A model generated the notes under the pieces. It was not told the origin of the DNA, did no database searches, and saw only the letters and a list, made by a program, of their open reading frames with translations. A stretch of DNA of 64,000 bases from Mantis religiosa (lineage: Eukaryota; Arthropoda; Insecta; Mantodea; Mantidae), in assembly GCA_030765055.1 (NCBI GenBank), contig CM060958.1:108196627-108260626 (forward strand), in the 5' to 3' direction. Positions 1 through 10,953 of this stretch are shown here, piece after piece (within the stretch, counting starts at the first letter, position 1; every line of letters begins with the position of its first letter). The translations under genes and the position numbers were made by a program.

Positions 1-579
1 TTTTGGATTTTTCTGGCTAAAATGATGGATTAATATAAAAAGTGTATGGCTTTTTCTTTCTGTTCATTCTCTGTAGCTAAAATTGTCAAATTGTTTTGCA
101 TAAATGTACGTATCTGCTAGGTTTTAAGCAAGTTGGCCAGCCTGCTCAAAGATCTCGATTTAGGATACTATTACCTTCAGGTCTTTTCTTATAAATGGAT
201 TGAAAACTTGAATACCTCTCTAAGTCGAACACTACACCAAGGGTGCACAGATTTCTTTGTTTAAATCATCTGTATTCATTCCAGGATGCTTAGAAAGAAG
301 AGATTTGGTTTTCATTTTGAACTGATCTCTAAGTTCATGAAAGTCAAAAGAGTTGTAAACAATTCATATCGATTCAGATCCAGCAAATGCGATATTCAAA
401 TCCACTGTGATGAAATACGAAAGGGGGAAAAATACAGAATACTGAATTAATTTGTAACTTCAGGTGTGTTTTCATTAGTAGTCTACTATAGTACATCTTA
501 GAAACAAAGTTAGAGGAGACTTCTAACTTTTGATAACACCCCATGCATCTCATTTAGTAAATCTTTAACAAATAGAATC
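1..579. other. AT-rich flank, nothing recognised
   Basis: No frame, tRNA-like box or repeat shared with the rest of the window was recognised here. Confidence 0.4.
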
Positions 580-1044
580 CTAACACTGAAGTATATAACG
601 TATGACCTCGTGCGGCGGAAGATTTAGCACTTGGACTTTCAGAATACGTTTTGATCCTGTGTCCCTGACGGCGGTCGCATCAGGGGTCACCACAGAGCAA
701 AGGGCAGGGTCTCCAAGTGTCTGTTTCAAGGTTTGAAAGTACTTAATGACAGCGTGTGATCCTTTTCCTAGTTCGTCTGGGTGTTCATTGTTTAAGCCTG
801 GCCTACAAATCATGACTTTGAACTCGGGCCAGACCGATGGCCAGTTGTCAAAGGAGCAAATTTCGGCAACCGCGGCGCTAATATGTACTCGAGGGAGTCT
901 GAGGTTACTAGAGGAACCTCGGACCGAACATTCGTGCCCCTCCCTGATAGGGAGTTGTTCGGATTGGGTTGGACTCGAAGGGGCAGTGGTTCCCGATACC
1001 CGTGGGAGATCGGGTACGTCTCCGGGCGGGGTTGAGGGAAGCCA
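580..1044 (-). pseudogene. Unidentified open frame, probably retroelement-derived
   Basis: Reading the minus strand, one frame stays open from a TAA just right of 1044 to a stop near 580, about 150 codons. No ATG lies near its upstream end; the first ATG is internal at 813. The translation holds a Pro/Ser-rich stretch (GTTAPSSPTQSEQLPIREG) and then a more globular part (FDNWPSVWPEFKVMICRPG, later ILKVQVLNLPPHEV). The upstream half overlaps a repeat that recurs at 42036-42460. The same frame is open there over about 60 codons, with mostly conservative changes. That conservation suggests former coding sequence of a repetitive element, perhaps the gag-like region of a retroelement. I do not recognise the family, and it could be chance openness in GC-rich DNA. 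Confidence 0.3.
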
Positions 1045-1310
1045 TTAATATTCCCGGGTACTAGCCAGCATAGCTAGTAGAAGGTGTGTTAGATCACCAG
1101 GCAGCCCCACCGAGGTCATATCGGTAGCCTTCCCATTTTGGAGTTGGGGCGCGTCAGTGGCGTATCCACTTCCATCCCGTCTTGTGTCCACAGCACCAGA
1201 TGGGGGACGGGGCTTGTTAGTCTCTAGGTCTTGCCCTATGGAAAGCCCCACGGAGGCGTCGGTCACCCTTTTGGGACAGCTCGGTGACTCCCTGGTCGAG
1301 GGAGGCCCGG
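888..1310. repeat. GC-rich interspersed repeat E, copy 1
   Basis: About 420 bp aligning well with 42036-42460. Shared blocks include GAGTTGTTCGGATTGGGTTG, GTGGGAGATCGGGTACGTCT and CATAGCTAGTAGAAGGTGTG. It is clearly GC-richer than its surroundings. A near-repeat of its left-end motif (GTACTCCAGGGAGT) follows at about 1367, hinting at a longer or tandem unit. Family unknown. Confidence 0.7.
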
Positions 1311-1399
1311 GTCCTTGGTCCTACGGTTCCAGGACTAATGGGAGTAGAACCTCTGGCGTTAACGTGTACTCCAGGGAGTGGAAGTTTACACAGAGCATG

Positions 1400-2423
1400 T
1401 TGTTTCTCTACAATGCAGCACCTAGACACTTGCAGCTCTGAAACAACCAAACAGATGAGAAATCCTTGGATAAAATTAGGGAAATGTTTGAAGCTAAGAA
1501 TGATTAGTGCTGGTGTATGGCTCTCTAGCTTCCCCGATCTAACAGTGTGTGACTATTACTTGTAGGATAAGCTGAAAGACAAAGTTTAGGACACTTATCC
1601 TCAAACTTTGGAAGACAAAACAAAATATTAGAAATGAAATAAACTTAATAGTGTGAATCTGAATAAGTTTTCCCGATATAATGCTTGTTTAGCCGAGGGT
1701 GGACGACATTCCTAGCATCTTCTATAAGGTAAGAGTGTTATAGATGCTTTACGCGCGGAGTTTATGTAGGAACAAAGCCGGCTGTGGCACACCCAATCGC
1801 GCACAGGCAAAATGCCGTGCGTCCGTTAGGTTTTAAATGAACATTTCTGTAGCTTTCGCTTAACTTCCTGGACATACCCTGAAAAACGTCATGGTATCAC
1901 GAATGTCTTCCTCAGAAATAGAACCCACGACATTTCTAACACGAACCGCAGATGTTAGCACCTCCGGCTCGATAGGAGATGAAAGTACCCCACCTCCTCT
2001 ACTTCTAAAACGCAATAATTGCACAAACCACAGTCAAGTTCGTCACATCGCTTGTGATTCTGTTATCCCATTCAGACTTGACGTCACGTATCTGTCGAAG
2101 CCAGTAAAATCTTGTTCCACAAGAGGGGGGGTGTTGCCATTTATCAAATTACGAAAACCTCTCTTACAGACATCATTATACAGGCGGCTGCGACCTTTGT
2201 GACCTTATTCAAAAGAAGTGACAGAAGCGCTTGAATGGCGTAAAGGTCAAACACTCGCCATCAATATTTCATTCCGACAAATTCACAACAGCATGTTATT
2301 CATTCCTCACCCAAATGACGTAGTTGAATAACGATGGAGAATATCGGATGTGCTCGCTTCACATGACTTATACTTACAAATGCTTATTCCTCTATCTACG
2401 TCATGATACTGGAGATATTCAAG
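1400..2423. other. Unassigned region
   Basis: A plus-strand frame of 103 codons at 1891-2202 (Ser/Thr-rich start) is present, but I see no splice signals, domain or homolog. Nothing else was recognised. Confidence 0.3.
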
Positions 2424-2592
2424 AGATATCTAGTTCGAATGTCGGTCAGGGTGAGTTATCTGCATAAGGTTCTTTCAACTTTATCCTGAAAGATGAATGT
2501 TAGGTAACTCTAAGCTCTATGGATGCTGGACTCATTTCAGCATCATTTCACTCGTTTCATTCATCGTCCGATATAATTAACGTTGGAGATAA
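2424..2592 (+). repeat. SINE family A, 5'-truncated
   Basis: It begins in the tRNA-like head around the B-box-like GTTCGAATGTCGGTCAGG. It continues through the body (CTCTAAGCTCTATGGA) to the 3' end (CATCGTCCGATATAATTAAC). Confidence 0.85.
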
Positions 2593-3225
2593 ACACTGTT
2601 TCATTTTTAATTCTCTTTGGGAATATGGGAATTCAGTAGAATTTAAGATATAGTCATATTTTAAAATTGGTCGATTTTGAAACTCGTGCTATTTGTATGG
2701 CAAATAGATAAAAAATGAATATAGTCTCCCCATTTGAGGATAATAAAATATTGGAAAAGTGTTTCACTCTACAGAAAAGATGTATTTCATATAAATTATT
2801 TATTTTAATGAGATATACATATTTATACGATTTACTTCTTTGGCAAAACGTGCAATAAAGTGCTGGAAGCTCCGTTTTACGAGAATTTCCGGAGAAAAAA
2901 AAAGAAGAAAAACGACAAAATTCATCCAAACAATATTTTTATTTGCTCTGGATGCATTTTCAAAATTTATTCGCCAACTTCAAAATTTATTTCGCTGCGG
3001 ATAATTTGACAGCTGCTTAGATCTGCGAACTCATTCAATACTGTATTTACTTATTCGTAAACTCGAATACCATTCTTCGTAAGTATTCGGAAGCAATCGT
3101 TACTCTTCGCACTGAAAGATTTTGTCACGTGGTGCCTCTATAATGTGTGAAGGAAAGTTGTTTTTATGGCGATTTTATGTAAGTATATTTCAATACCATT
3201 AGCAATAGTATTTTACTTTTTGTTT

Positions 3226-3646
3226 TAATTTACGTCCTCCAACGTTAAGTCATATCGCAAAATGAATGAAATATTCAAATAAGTCCAAGGTACATAGAGC
3301 TTAAAGTTACCAGACATTCTTCTTGTAGGATAAGGGAAAACCTCCAACGTTAAGTCATATCGGACGAAAAATGAAATTATGTTCAAATGAGTACAGGGTA
3401 CATAGACCTTAAAGTTACCAGACATTTTTCTTCTAGGATAAGGGAAAAGCTCCAACGTTGTCATATCGGACGATGAATGAAATGGGTGAAATGATGCTCA
3501 AATGCGTCCGGGGTTCATGGAGGTCTGACATTCGTCTTTGAGAATAAGGGAAAACCCCGGACAGAAACCTTATCCAGGTAGCTCAACCTAACCGAGATTC
3601 GAACTCGGGACCTCTTGAATGTGAGGCAGACACGCTATCGAGGCGG
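3226..3646 (-). repeat. SINE family A with three tandem bodies
   Basis: On the minus strand there is one tRNA-like head (to about 3646) followed by three successive copies of the 3' body. Body 3' ends lie at 3235, 3341 and 3450. Each join falls at the same place, between GGATAAGGGAAAA and CTCCAACGTT, giving units of about 106-109 bp. The normal element has one body. Confidence 0.85.
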
Positions 3647-3671
3647 ATATAGTATTTTACGTAGATTGGTA

Positions 3672-4545
3672 TTTTGTGGTGACAAATAGTAAATTCTTGT
3701 AAAATTTTAAGTTTTAGCAAAAGTGTGTGAAATGTATAATTTCTGCATGTAGGCTAGAAGTTCACTCGGTGTAGGCCAGCTCTAGAAAAAATTGGAACGT
3801 CTGAGTGGAAAGGGGAAGCAGGAACATGTCTGCTTGTAGTGTGAGCAGATTTGTAATACAAGAAGTACCTACGTGTGACTGTAAAATACAAAGAGTACTG
3901 AATAGTACTTTGAGTCATTATTCTCTCTTATTTTAGGTCATGAAAATTATTATTTTGTATTTAGTTGTTCCAAATAAGCAATTCTTGCGAAGTTTTAAGT
4001 TATCAGCATAAATGTGTGATATGTATAATTTCTTCATGTAGGCTAGAAGTTCACTCGGTGTAGGCCAGCTCTAGGGAAAATTGGAACGTCTGAGTGGAAG
4101 GGGAAGCAGGAATATGCTTGTAGTATGAGCAGACGTGTAATGCAAGAAATACCTACGTGTGACTGTAAAATACAAAGAGTACTGAATAGTAGCCGTAGTT
4201 CTTTGAGTCATTATTCTCTCTTATTTTAGGTCATGAAAATTATTATTTGGTATTTAGTTGTTCCAAATAGGCAATTCTTGCGAAGTTTTAAGTTATCAGC
4301 ATAAATGTGTGATATGTATAATTTCTTCATGTTAGGCTAAAAGTTCACGCGGTGTGGGCCAGCTGTAGAAGAAATTGGAACGTCTGAGTGGAGAGGGGAA
4401 GCAGGAATATGTCTGCTTGTAGTGTGAGCAGACTTGCAATGCAAGAAGGGCCTACGTATGACTGTACAATGGAAAGAGTAGAGAGTAGCCTTAGTTCTTT
4501 GAATCATTATTCTCTCTTAGTTTAATGAAAAATATTATTTGGAAC
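3672..4545. repeat. Tandem triplicate, about 290-bp unit
   Basis: Three head-to-tail copies, marked by AGGCTAGAAG-type anchors at 3751, 4040 and 4334 (spacing 289 and 294). Other shared blocks are GAACGTCTGAGTGGA, GGGGAAGCAGGAA and TCATTATTCTCTCTTA. Identity is high, with small indels. No coding frame is shared. Confidence 0.9.
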
Positions 4546-4904
4546 CTCCCTCGCTTTGAAAACCACCCTCGCCATTGCTAATCTCTTACAATCATCCAGA
4601 ATTCAGAGGAAGTTTTCCAGAAATTTCAACATGTACATTCATTTCTATGATAATATCGTGAACATAAGGTATTTTAAACAAAATCATTAGAGCCAATTTT
4701 TGAGAAAATAATACACTTCAAACTTTTCAGTGTAAAGGGCGCTGTAGGAAACGACAGTCTTGAAAATTTTAGTCTCGAATTTTTGGAAGATGTCATGTTT
4801 GGTATTTAACAGAGTTTTCGTTAGTGTGTAAATTTGTTCACAGAAGCTTACAAAAAGTTTAAAAGTTATTAATTTTTTTGTTAACGACGCCTTCAATTTT
4901 AGGA

Positions 4905-5065
4905 TCGTCAGCGTGGCCGGTGTGCCGGAATTTCGTCCCTCCTGTAAGAAATTCGAATGGCATGGGGCTATCGCTTTTAAGAAAACTTAAAAATCGATCT
5001 AAGCCGGGTTTGAACCCCAGCCTATAGGTCAGTAGGCCAGTACCTTAACCAAGTGAGTCATTAGA
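4905..5065 (-). repeat. tRNA-derived SINE candidate (single copy here)
   Basis: The minus strand carries an A-box-like stretch (CACTTGGTTAAGGTACTGG) and a perfect B box (GGTTCAAACCC) with tRNA-like spacing. A non-tRNA body follows, reaching CACGCTGACGATCCT. No cloverleaf 3' half or mature tRNA end is evident, so a SINE head is more likely than a functional tRNA. Confidence 0.5.
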
Positions 5066-5069
5066 GCGA

Positions 5070-5949
5070 CTTACAGACACTCACACATACATAAACTCAC
5101 ACATTTTTCTAAAAATATCCCGAAAGACCTGAATTTAAAGAGAAAACTTTTCTTTTTCGAGCTATTCTGATTACACACGCGTAATTTTTAAAATACTTTT
5201 TCGGATTCAGGAGTGTAATATTTTCTTGAAAGTAAAAATTAAGAATAACAAATAATTTCCTGTTGGATATTTTCTAATCACTAAGGTAACGTTCAAAGCG
5301 AACGTGAATGTTCCTAAAGATCAAAGCCCCTTGCAATGTTCACGTGACACATCGGAATTGCTTGCGGCACTAACATTCCTACAGTTTTCGTTGTCTGAAT
5401 CACAATTTGTGCGTGTGACAGATGACTAACGCCTGTTGCTACATGTCGCAGGCTTTCCCCAGCAATGTTAGCGTTACTCATTTGTCTCTTGGTATGCATA
5501 CATTGTCTTAACTTACAGCTAGGACAAACGAGCATCTACCATCGACATCCCATCGTGAGAAACCCAGGCGAATTGTGTGAATAGTAATTACTGATACATA
5601 GGAAACAAAAGCAATCGCTGAAACTCAGTCCAAAGTGCGACGTTTTCACTATGAATACAAAGTAATTTGTGTAATCCAGTAAATTAAAGCTGTTGATAGA
5701 CCTTAAGGACACGGTAGCGATTTTGAATGAAAATATGGATTTTTTGTTTATTGCTAAATATGAATCGACATAGTTTGAACAACATGCCCACAATAAGATT
5801 TTGTATGTTTGTGGCATGTAAGTGTATTTAAATGGGGTTTTAAATATGGCGGCCAGACTATCACGCCCTCTTTTTACTCTGCATTTTCTCTGCAGCTTAG
5901 AACAAGCAGAATTATTTACCGGATGGGGACTCCAAAGGTTTTCTAAGGG
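5070..5949. other. Unassigned region
   Basis: A 184-codon minus-strand frame spans 5536-6090. Its composition (many Ser, Phe, Leu) and its overlap with a transposase relic on the other strand argue against a gene. Nothing else was recognised. Confidence 0.3.
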
Positions 5950-6425
5950 TGCAAGAAGCCAATGAATGAGGACAAGAGGTGCAAGTGATAGAGCTAGAGC
6001 TGTGTTGGACACGTATAAAAAAGAATGGGCAGAAGACTTAGAGAAAAGTGTAATAATATGAAAGGGTGCATTGTCGTACGCAAAACCCAAACGACAGCTT
6101 CGGTCACCTAATCTGGGAAAGAGTTACAACATCTGTGTATGTTGTCAGTAAAACTATTAAATTTGCTGTGATGGATGCTGTCATATGTTTTAATGATGGT
6201 GCTACTAAAAGGGGAGCTGCATTTAGGAAAATTGGATTGGAACCAGGTTTTAATTTTGACTGTGCCTTTGAAAACATTGATGCATCAAGAGTAAAAGAAG
6301 CAGAAAAACAAGTGCAGGAAGTGTCTAAGGAAGCAACAATTAGGATGAGAGGTGAAAAGAGCAGGGGTATTTTACATAAAAACACAACATTATCTTCTTT
6401 TGACACTTACCGTATTTTTTTTTAA
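5950..6425 (+). pseudogene. Mutator-like transposase (PF20700-type), C-terminal relic
   Basis: The frame from about 6066 encodes HCRTQNPNDSFGHLIWERV, then KFAVMDAVICFNDGATKRG, FRKIGLEPGF and a Lys/Glu-rich helix (KEAEKQVQEVSKEA). This order (TQNPNESF, W, DAVxxFN, LGxxPG, charged tail) matches my memory of the C-terminus of the insect Mutator-like transposase domain protein. A plausible continuation upstream is in another frame (EKCNNMKG at about 6040), so at least one frameshift is present, and the N-terminal two thirds are missing. It is a dead fragment; a different copy of the N-terminal part lies at 49854-50503. The family name rests on remembered similarity, not a search. Confidence 0.65.
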
Positions 6426-6632
6426 CTTTAAGTACACGTTTTCTAGAAAACTATAATAGATAGATCTTTGAAGTTTGTGCATATGCGGAATGTACTGCTC
6501 TAAACAGCTGGTGAAACCTTCATATGTTATACTTTCACGAAATTCCTAAAACAAAAATAATATTTTCAGATATAAAAAATAAATAATAAAGATCACATTG
6601 AGAGAACGTAAGCTTTCACGGCCGGAGTCCAT

Positions 6633-6926
6633 AATACAATTAATTATTTCCGGGCTGTTTTGCCGTGGTCTGTTGGCGTAGGAAAGTCCAAACGTTTCGT
6701 TCACAACTGCGGTAGACATCCTCAGTGGCGCGGTCGAAGTTTCCTTGCAGAGAGTTTCGCTGCGTCTGATAATACAATTAATGTTTGCGTCTGACGCAGC
6801 AAAACTCTCTGCAAGGAAACTTCGACCGCGCCACTGAGGATGTCTACCGCAGTTGTGGACGAAACGTTTGGACTTTCTTACACCAACAGACCACGGCAAA
6901 ATAGCCCGGAAATAATTAATTGTATT
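6633..6926. repeat. Near-perfect long hairpin (137-bp arms)
   Basis: Arms 6633-6769 and 6790-6926 are reverse complements with only a few mismatches, separated by about 20 bp. The outer ends read AATACAATTAATTATTTCCG and its complement. The motif TAATACAATTA also occurs in the loop. No coding capacity. Likely a MITE or an inverted duplicate of a dispersed repeat end. Confidence 0.9.
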
Positions 6927-8320
6927 AAAGATCATATTATTGTTTATTTTTCAAATTTCTATTGTGGATTGAATGTCTTAATGCTTCATCAACTATGTTT
7001 AATAGCTGGTTATTAAAAAGTTTGAAATGTTTAGGAGAAAAAGGCACCACTTTTTAAAAATTTTGTGTTTATTTGAATTTCAATAGAGCAAAAATTATTA
7101 ACTTTATTTATGATTTGATTATGGTTTCTGAATTAGAAGAGACTGATATATAGGTGGTAAAATTCTCATTATTATAGATTGCATAGCTTTCAAGAAACAC
7201 TAACATATGCTGCATTGAAATTCTACATGGAAATTGCTATTCTGACATTACCAAGTGTCCTTAAGAATTTGATAAACACTCGGAAATATACTTAGTATCA
7301 AGTACAAGTACTTCTATTCCCAAATACTCCCAAAAATATACAATTTTAGTTCTAAAAGTGTAACCTGATAAGCAAAACACTTCTCGAAGTTGCAAGGAAT
7401 ATAAAATATAATGTGTACTTAAAATGCATTTAAATAATAACAGTAATAATAGTAAGAATTATTATTTACACCTAAATTATCATATAGGTTAATTTATTGT
7501 ACAATTTACACTTGTCTGACGAATGAGTGCTGTTGTTATGGGAGGTTGCTCGGTTTAGAGAGGTTAGATAAGGTGAGATTACAGTAGAGTACAGTCTGAC
7601 CATCAAAACATCAGCACAGCCTACGCAACACGACGTATAAATTTTTCTTGCCATATAGATAATGCATGCCTTTAAGTATTCTCCAGAATTTTTCTTTCTA
7701 CCTTCAAAATGGTCCTTTTCATAAGTTTAAGCATTGTAGGAATTTATCTTCTCTGTTCGCTAAACTCCAGGCAAGTTCTGCACACAACACGTTTTTTAGA
7801 AGTATTGAGCTCGGATCCTTTTGTATGCGGGCGATGTTGAAAAGTTTTTCTTCCTTACTTTTGTACTTTGAAGCTCTTTAAATATATTATGCTGCTGTAT
7901 CATTATTTATAGTAATAAGTAGATCTTTATATCTTTACAAAACGGTAACACATTAAATATTAATGTTCTAATTTGTAAGTGTATAACGGTGTTTGTGTTT
8001 TGACATGATTAGAACCTATCCACTGTAAGGCTCAACTGCCATATTGCAGAACGGTACAAGGACTGGTGACGTAATACTGTTTGCTTCTACGGAAGCTTCC
8101 ACTGTGGCCCTCTGCTTTCATTCTTCAGACAGGTTGTAAGACACTTCGGATCAAGCGAAAGAAAACACATAGGCCGGCTGAAGGCGGGAACCGAGCAAAC
8201 CACGGATAGGTATGTGCTGAAGTGCCTAAGAGTTACACAGATTCAGCACAACTGGGAGTTGTGAACAAGCGAAGTTAATGTGATAGAAGTATTTCTTTTT
8301 AATTTTTTTTTTTTTAATTT
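6927..8320. other. AT-rich unassigned region
   Basis: No recognisable gene. A block around 7975-8010 (GTATAACGGTG) weakly resembles 46145-46175. Confidence 0.3.
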
Positions 8321-8540
8321 TACGTTCTCCAACGTTAAGTCATATCGGACGATGAATGAAATGGGTGAAATGATGCTCAAATGTGTCCAGGGTCCATGAA
8401 GTTTAGAACATTCGTCTGTAAGGATAAGGGAAAACCCCCGAAAACCCCTATCCAGGTACCTCACCCTGACTGAGATTCGAACTCAGAACGTCTTGAACGT
8501 GTGGCAGACACGCTACCATCTACGCTACAGAGGCGGGCAC
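8321..8540 (-). repeat. SINE family A, near full length
   Basis: It reads from the head near 8537 (complement of CTACAGAGGCGGGC) through TCGAACTCAG and GGATAAGGGAAAAC to the 3' end CTCCAACGTTAAGTCATATC. A T-run at 8298-8313 represents its A-rich tail. Confidence 0.9.
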
Positions 8541-8557
8541 TGGAACTATTAAGATTA

Positions 8558-9200
8558 GGATTTCGTTACGGAGGGATTCGGTACGTAGGCCACCATGCTA
8601 CGTCCATTGTTCCTATGCCCCCAAGTGGAGGCACCCCCGGGAGGAAGGATGAGGCGAAGCAGACAGAGGGTGACCGACCCAAGGAGCTACGACAGTACAG
8701 AGGGCAGGGTCCCTACAGTTTACCTTGATAGACTTCCTCCGACAGGCCAGGACAACGAACTCGCTCCCCTACAGCGGGATGGCAACGATCCCAGCAGCCA
8801 AGACCTAAAGGTCCCAGGCAGGCGATCTGAGTCCCAAAAGTCCTTGGCTGGCGGTCCCGAAATAGTCCCAGCAGAGGAGCGGATACCGGCAACCGTCATA
8901 CCGGAGGAGGAAGTAATTTTCCTCAGAGCATATCATCCTTCCATGCACCGCCGAGACACCTGCCGACACTTCTACCCTGAAAGAGACCACCACATGAGAG
9001 ATGATATGAAATGATAATGGAGATGAAATGGAGGGACAGCAAATTCGGGGGATGTAATTAACCTACGCAGCATTCGCGTAGCGACCCGGGAAAACCCTCA
9101 AAAAACCCATGGGTCAGGTAGGTCGACCACGGCAATCGAACCCTGGCCTTCCGAATGCGGGCCACAGACGAAACCACCTGAGCCATCCCGTTCGGTGATA
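8558..9200 (-). repeat. SINE family B, full length, with TSD
   Basis: The minus-strand tRNA-like head near 9200 (GGGATGGCTCAGGTGGTTTC type; B box GGTTCGATT) is followed by a body of over 500 bp ending near 8558. GAACTATTAAGATTA (8543-8557) and GAACTATTAGATTA (9201-9214) are the target-site duplication. It inserted directly beside the head of the family A copy at 8321-8540. Confidence 0.85.
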
Positions 9201-9579
9201 GAACTATTAGATTACTAAATAATGTCTCAAATTGTATTTGGGAGTTCCCTTGTGTTTCTCTAAGGAGGAAGACGCGGTAGTTGACGTTGTAACTTTTCCA
9301 GACAACTGTTTCCGTAATAGCGATAACGACCAAGGTGTTTGTCGAGGCAGGATAACAGCATTCCGTGTGTCTGTCTTGCCCTGCCATTTCAGTCGCTCTG
9401 ATAAGAAGTTTGCCCACGTTATCTATGGAATTCCTAACGAAAGCCGAAGTAGTAAAACCTGACGTACTTATGTTGTTTAAAAACATTTTAAAATGAATGT
9501 AAAGTAACAAGACACTATATTATGGGCTGACAAGCAAGTAATATTTGCAGAATTGATATACAATTTACAAATGCAGGTG

Positions 9580-9792
9580 CTCGTCTCCATAGCGTGTCTG
9601 TTTCACGTTCAAGAGCTCCCAAGTTCGAATCTCGTCCAGGGCGAGTTCCTTGTATAAGCTTTTTTCCTGAGGCTTTCCTGGAAGATGACTGTCTCGTACT
9701 CTAAACACTATGGATCTTGAACTCACTTGGGCATCATTTCATCCATTTCATTCATCGTCCGATATCACTTATCATTGGACAACGTATATTAA
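9580..9792 (+). repeat. SINE family A, diverged
   Basis: Head with GTCTGTTTCACGTTCAAGAG and AGTTCGAATCTCG, then the body and a 3' end with TTCATCGTCCGATATCAC. More diverged than most copies. Confidence 0.8.
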
Positions 9793-10503
9793 AAAAGGGG
9801 AAGGGCTATAAAGTGGTCTGCGTCTCCTCCTGGCGGGTGTTAGCTCTGTAGAGGTCGCCCTATATGATTCGCACGTCTTCTACGCTCCTATAAATGGACA
9901 ACGTCAAAATGCGCCTTACCTCACCAAATATGGCATTTAAAATTATTTCACCGTGGTCGGGCAGTCAACATTCTTAGTACAAAGTTATCTGGTTCTGTTC
10001 TTGGCTGGTTTCTTTACGTGATATCTACAAAGTACAGAAGATCGCGTGGCAGTGAATTTAATGTCAGATAAATAGCGTATTATGTTTTGAGGTTAAGAAG
10101 TGTAATAGATATATATGCTAGTGTGAATCAAGACTATTTTATCCACGAGTGGAAGGTTTGTTAATTTTCGCGATGAATTTATTAGTCTTATACAATGTGT
10201 TATCCATACTTACCCAAAGATTACTACTTTTTAAATTAAACTATAATAAAATAAGAAAATTATTTGTAACTTTATTTTCTGTAATATAGGACTATTTAGA
10301 CCAAGGCCATATCACAAATATCGTTGGCTAATACCTAATATAAGAGAATCGATGTTAGCCAGGCGTTTTAGTTGTTGGTACGAGGTTGGCCTGAAAGGTT
10401 TCCGACCTATACATGAAGATGGCAGGACTCGTAAATAAAACCAAGTGAATTTCGTTCTTCATCTCTTTTATTCTCCAATATAACTTTAGATGAAATTGTG
10501 AAC

Positions 10504-10869
10504 TTAATCTCGTATCATCTTCTCCTTCTGTCTAGCCAATTTCTTCTTTGAAACTTTCTTTTTAGTGGGTTCCTCTTCTGTTGCTTTTGCAACTACTTCC
10601 TCTTTCTCTGTGAGAACCATTCAATATGACAAGGGGAACTCGTATCTGCCATGGGCTTGGTATGTTCTTCTGCGAAGACATGGTGCTCTATTCACCTGGA
10701 TGTGGTCAATAACAAAACGATCAACATCAAGGCCTTAGTAGTCGTCAGTAGACTCTGCATTTTTGAGCAGTTGTAGAAGAAATTTTGCAGATTTCTTTTG
10801 CCATCTATCTTGAGTTGTTTTTCATTGTTTAGCTTGGGCACATCGTCCAACTCCACCACTGAATCTACA
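10504..10869 (-). pseudogene. RpL17: RpL17 (uL22) processed pseudogene fragment
   Basis: The minus strand reads GGVGRCAQAKQ, then QDRWQKKSAKFLLQLLKNAES, GLDVDRFVIDHIQVNRAP, RRRTYQAHGRYEFPL, then TEKEE and a Lys-rich end (KKKVSKKKLARQKEKMIRD) and a stop at 10504-10506. The segment order and core motifs match the second half of eukaryotic large-subunit ribosomal protein L17. No introns interrupt it. In-frame stops follow CAQAKQ, ESTDDY and FPLSY, so it is dead. The first half of the protein is missing, typical of 5'-truncated retrocopies. AATAAA on the minus strand (10467-10472) would be the source polyadenylation signal. No clear poly(A) tail remains. It lies between the left TIR and the transposase of mariner 1. 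Confidence 0.88.
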
Positions 10870-10953
10870 GTTGATAGTTACTCACCAAAATTTCAGCCAT
10901 TTTGGACGCTCATTTGTTATGTAAAAGTCGTTTGAGCGAGTTAATATGTTTCT

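Noticed and set aside
3672..4545. CRISPR array
   Set aside because: The unit is 290 bp with no spacer-repeat structure, and the genome is eukaryotic.
5536..6090. 184-codon minus-strand gene
   Set aside because: Low-complexity composition, overlaps the transposase relic, and no domain.
8595..9014. 139-codon plus-strand protein
   Set aside because: Lies wholly inside a family B SINE; the similar frame in other copies is broken.
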